In this document: one piece after another, positions 5,127-6,081 of the stretch
How the letters are laid out: every line of letters begins with the position of its first letter
Numbering within the stretch: the first letter of the stretch is position 1
Assembly (NCBI GenBank): GCA_021821225.1
Contig: JAKACR010000173.1
Span: forward strand, 1-6,081
DNA: 6,081 nucleotides
Direction of reading: 5' to 3'
Origin: Bacillota bacterium
GTDB taxonomy: Bacteria; Bacillota; Bacilli; Alicyclobacillales; SLC66
Program-made: the position numbers and the translations under genes
Notes under the pieces: model-generated
What the model was told of the DNA's origin: nothing
The model's input: only the letters and a program-made list of their open reading frames with translations
The model's database searches: none

Positions 5127-6081
5127 TCATTTGCCGATGGTACCCCGCTGTAGTCCCACGATCTGATTCAGCAAAAAGATACCGCTCAATTCCGTACTCA
5201 ACTGGATGATATCCCCTTGCGCCGGAGCCTTGGTGTTTGCCCAGTTCGAAGCGAACAAGTTCTGCGGCGTCCGGTCGTGCAACCAGACATTCTGAGCATT
5301 TGCCAACAGCAGCCGCCGATAGATGGTTTGCTGTGGAAAATAGTTCGCCATCCAAGACAGATAACGGACGTAGATTCCTTTGAACAGTCCTCCGTCACCC
5401 TGGCCGGTTGGCGTGAGGAGCAGTGAAGGCGGCTTTGTGAAGACGGCGATCGAGCGCTTTGCCACCAGTTGCGCATGCAAAAGATAGTCTTTCTGGTGTG
5501 TATCCTGCCACAGCCGCAAGGAGGCGCCGATCACCGTGCCGTAATTGTACGCGTACTGGGCTTTGCTCAATTGATTCCCCTGCAGCCCGTCCCAGACCAT
5601 GCCAGTCTTTGACACGAGATTCGTCCATTGCCAATTGTAGATTTGTTCGGCCTCCGTCAGGTCCGAGCGATTCTTTGTCACCGCATACAGACTCGCGCCC
5701 AGCAACGCGGCCGGCGCGTTCGCCGGGGTATTCCGATAGGTAGACCCGATCCGGTTCCAGACGACCCCGCCCTCTTTTTTTTGCCAGCCGTGCGTATAGA
5801 TGTCGGTGAACAGCATCTGCGCCACCTGGAGATACTGTTTGTTCCCGGTTGCACGATAGGCGTGGAGCATGCCGAGCCCCATCCAGTTCTCATCGTCGAA
5901 AAATGCCGTCACGGCGCTGCCGTCAGCCGCGATGCGCTGATAGATCAACTGGATATACCGCGCGCAATCCGTCTTGAGATGCAGTTGCACCCCTTCCGCA
6001 AGCGCATTGACGGCATTTGCTTCCCACCAGTAGTTGCTGGCCGACTGGGGAAAGGGATAATTGTTATAAAACAGATTGTTG
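5127..6081 (-). CDS. GH76 endo-alpha-1,6-mannanase-type glycosidase, C-terminal part
   Basis: The frame stays open to the right edge, so the start is missing; 317 residues are visible. The GTG at 5988-5990 is an internal valine, not a start: the 30 codons before it continue the family pattern (NNYPFPQSASNYWWEANAV). GH76 signatures in visible numbering are YWWEA (17-21), the catalytic pair in FFDDENW (Asp62, Asp63), GGVVWN (about 103-108), NAPAALLGASLY (118-129), YNYGTVIGASL (about 175-185) and GLFKGIYVRYLSWM (about 231-244). Family members are retaining endo-alpha-1,6-mannanases with an (alpha/alpha)6 barrel of roughly 350 residues; only the N-terminal region and any signal peptide are cut off here. 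It is paralogous to the last domain of the next gene (shared FFDD, TGN-QYLQ-A and GW spacing). Its TGA at 5127-5129 overlaps an in-frame ATG of that gene, so co-transcription and translational coupling are likely. Confidence 0.93.
   Translation of the reverse strand, partial: NNLFYNNYPFPQSASNYWWEANAVNALAEGVQLHLKTDCARYIQLIYQRIAADGSAVTAFFDDENWMGLGMLHAYRATGNKQYLQVAQMLFTDIYTHGWQKKEGGVVWNRIGSTYRNTPANAPAALLGASLYAVTKNRSDLTEAEQIYNWQWTNLVSKTGMVWDGLQGNQLSKAQYAYNYGTVIGASLRLWQDTHQKDYLLHAQLVAKRSIAVFTKPPSLLLTPTGQGDGGLFKGIYVRYLSWMANYFPQQTIYRRLLLANAQNVWLHDRTPQNLFASNWANTKAPAQGDIIQLSTELSGIFLLNQIVGLQRGTIGK

Noticed and set aside
5101..5355. N-terminal extension of the large protein to an upstream ATG at 5355
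   Set aside because: It would overlap the GH76 gene by over 220 bases and bury the signal peptide at residue 86 and beyond; GAGGGG next to 5100 and the signal peptide argue for the short form.
5988..5990. GTG as the start of the GH76 gene
   Set aside because: The family pattern continues without a break upstream to the window edge, including the YWW motif, so this is an internal valine.

Overview
All four genes I can support lie on the minus strand; I see none on the plus strand. Reading in the direction of transcription (high to low coordinates) they are: (1) the 3' part of a GH76 endo-alpha-1,6-mannanase-type glycosidase, running off the right edge; (2) a 1011-residue secreted protein joining an alpha/alpha-toroid (prenyltransferase/squalene-cyclase-like) region, a Rossmann-like glutamine-amidotransferase-fold region and a second, divergent GH76 domain; (3) a complete cytoplasmic GH125 exo-alpha-1,6-mannosidase; (4) the 5' end of an M24-family (Xaa-Pro peptidase-like) gene, running off the left edge.

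Genes 1 and 2 are very tightly linked (26 bases apart from my preferred start, or a 4-base ATGA overlap from the longest supportable start) and are almost certainly co-transcribed. A 263-base gap with several inverted repeats separates gene 2 from the GH125 gene. After GH125 comes a 197-205-base gap (depending on the gene 4 start) with a plausible sigma-A promoter for the peptidase gene, which looks like the start of a separate unit.

The natural reading is a locus for an alpha-1,6-linked mannan or a similar mannose glycan. Secreted GH76 enzymes would cut the polymer outside the cell, and the cytoplasmic GH125 would trim imported alpha-1,6-manno-oligosaccharides from the non-reducing end. The substrate could be fungal mannan, actinobacterial lipomannan or a self-made polysaccharide; the window has no transporter or regulator to decide this.

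The strong GGAGG/GAGGGG ribosome sites, fairly high G+C, Bacillota-like signal peptide and a cytoplasmic GH125 would fit a moderately high-GC Bacillota such as the Alicyclobacillaceae. That is a guess; no rRNA or marker gene is present.

Most worth a second look are the three-part architecture of gene 2, and the gap before GH125. The gap carries a perfect 18-bp inverted repeat, one arm of which is complementary to the ribosome-binding site and start codons of gene 2. No tRNA, rRNA, CRISPR array, transposase or phage feature was seen.
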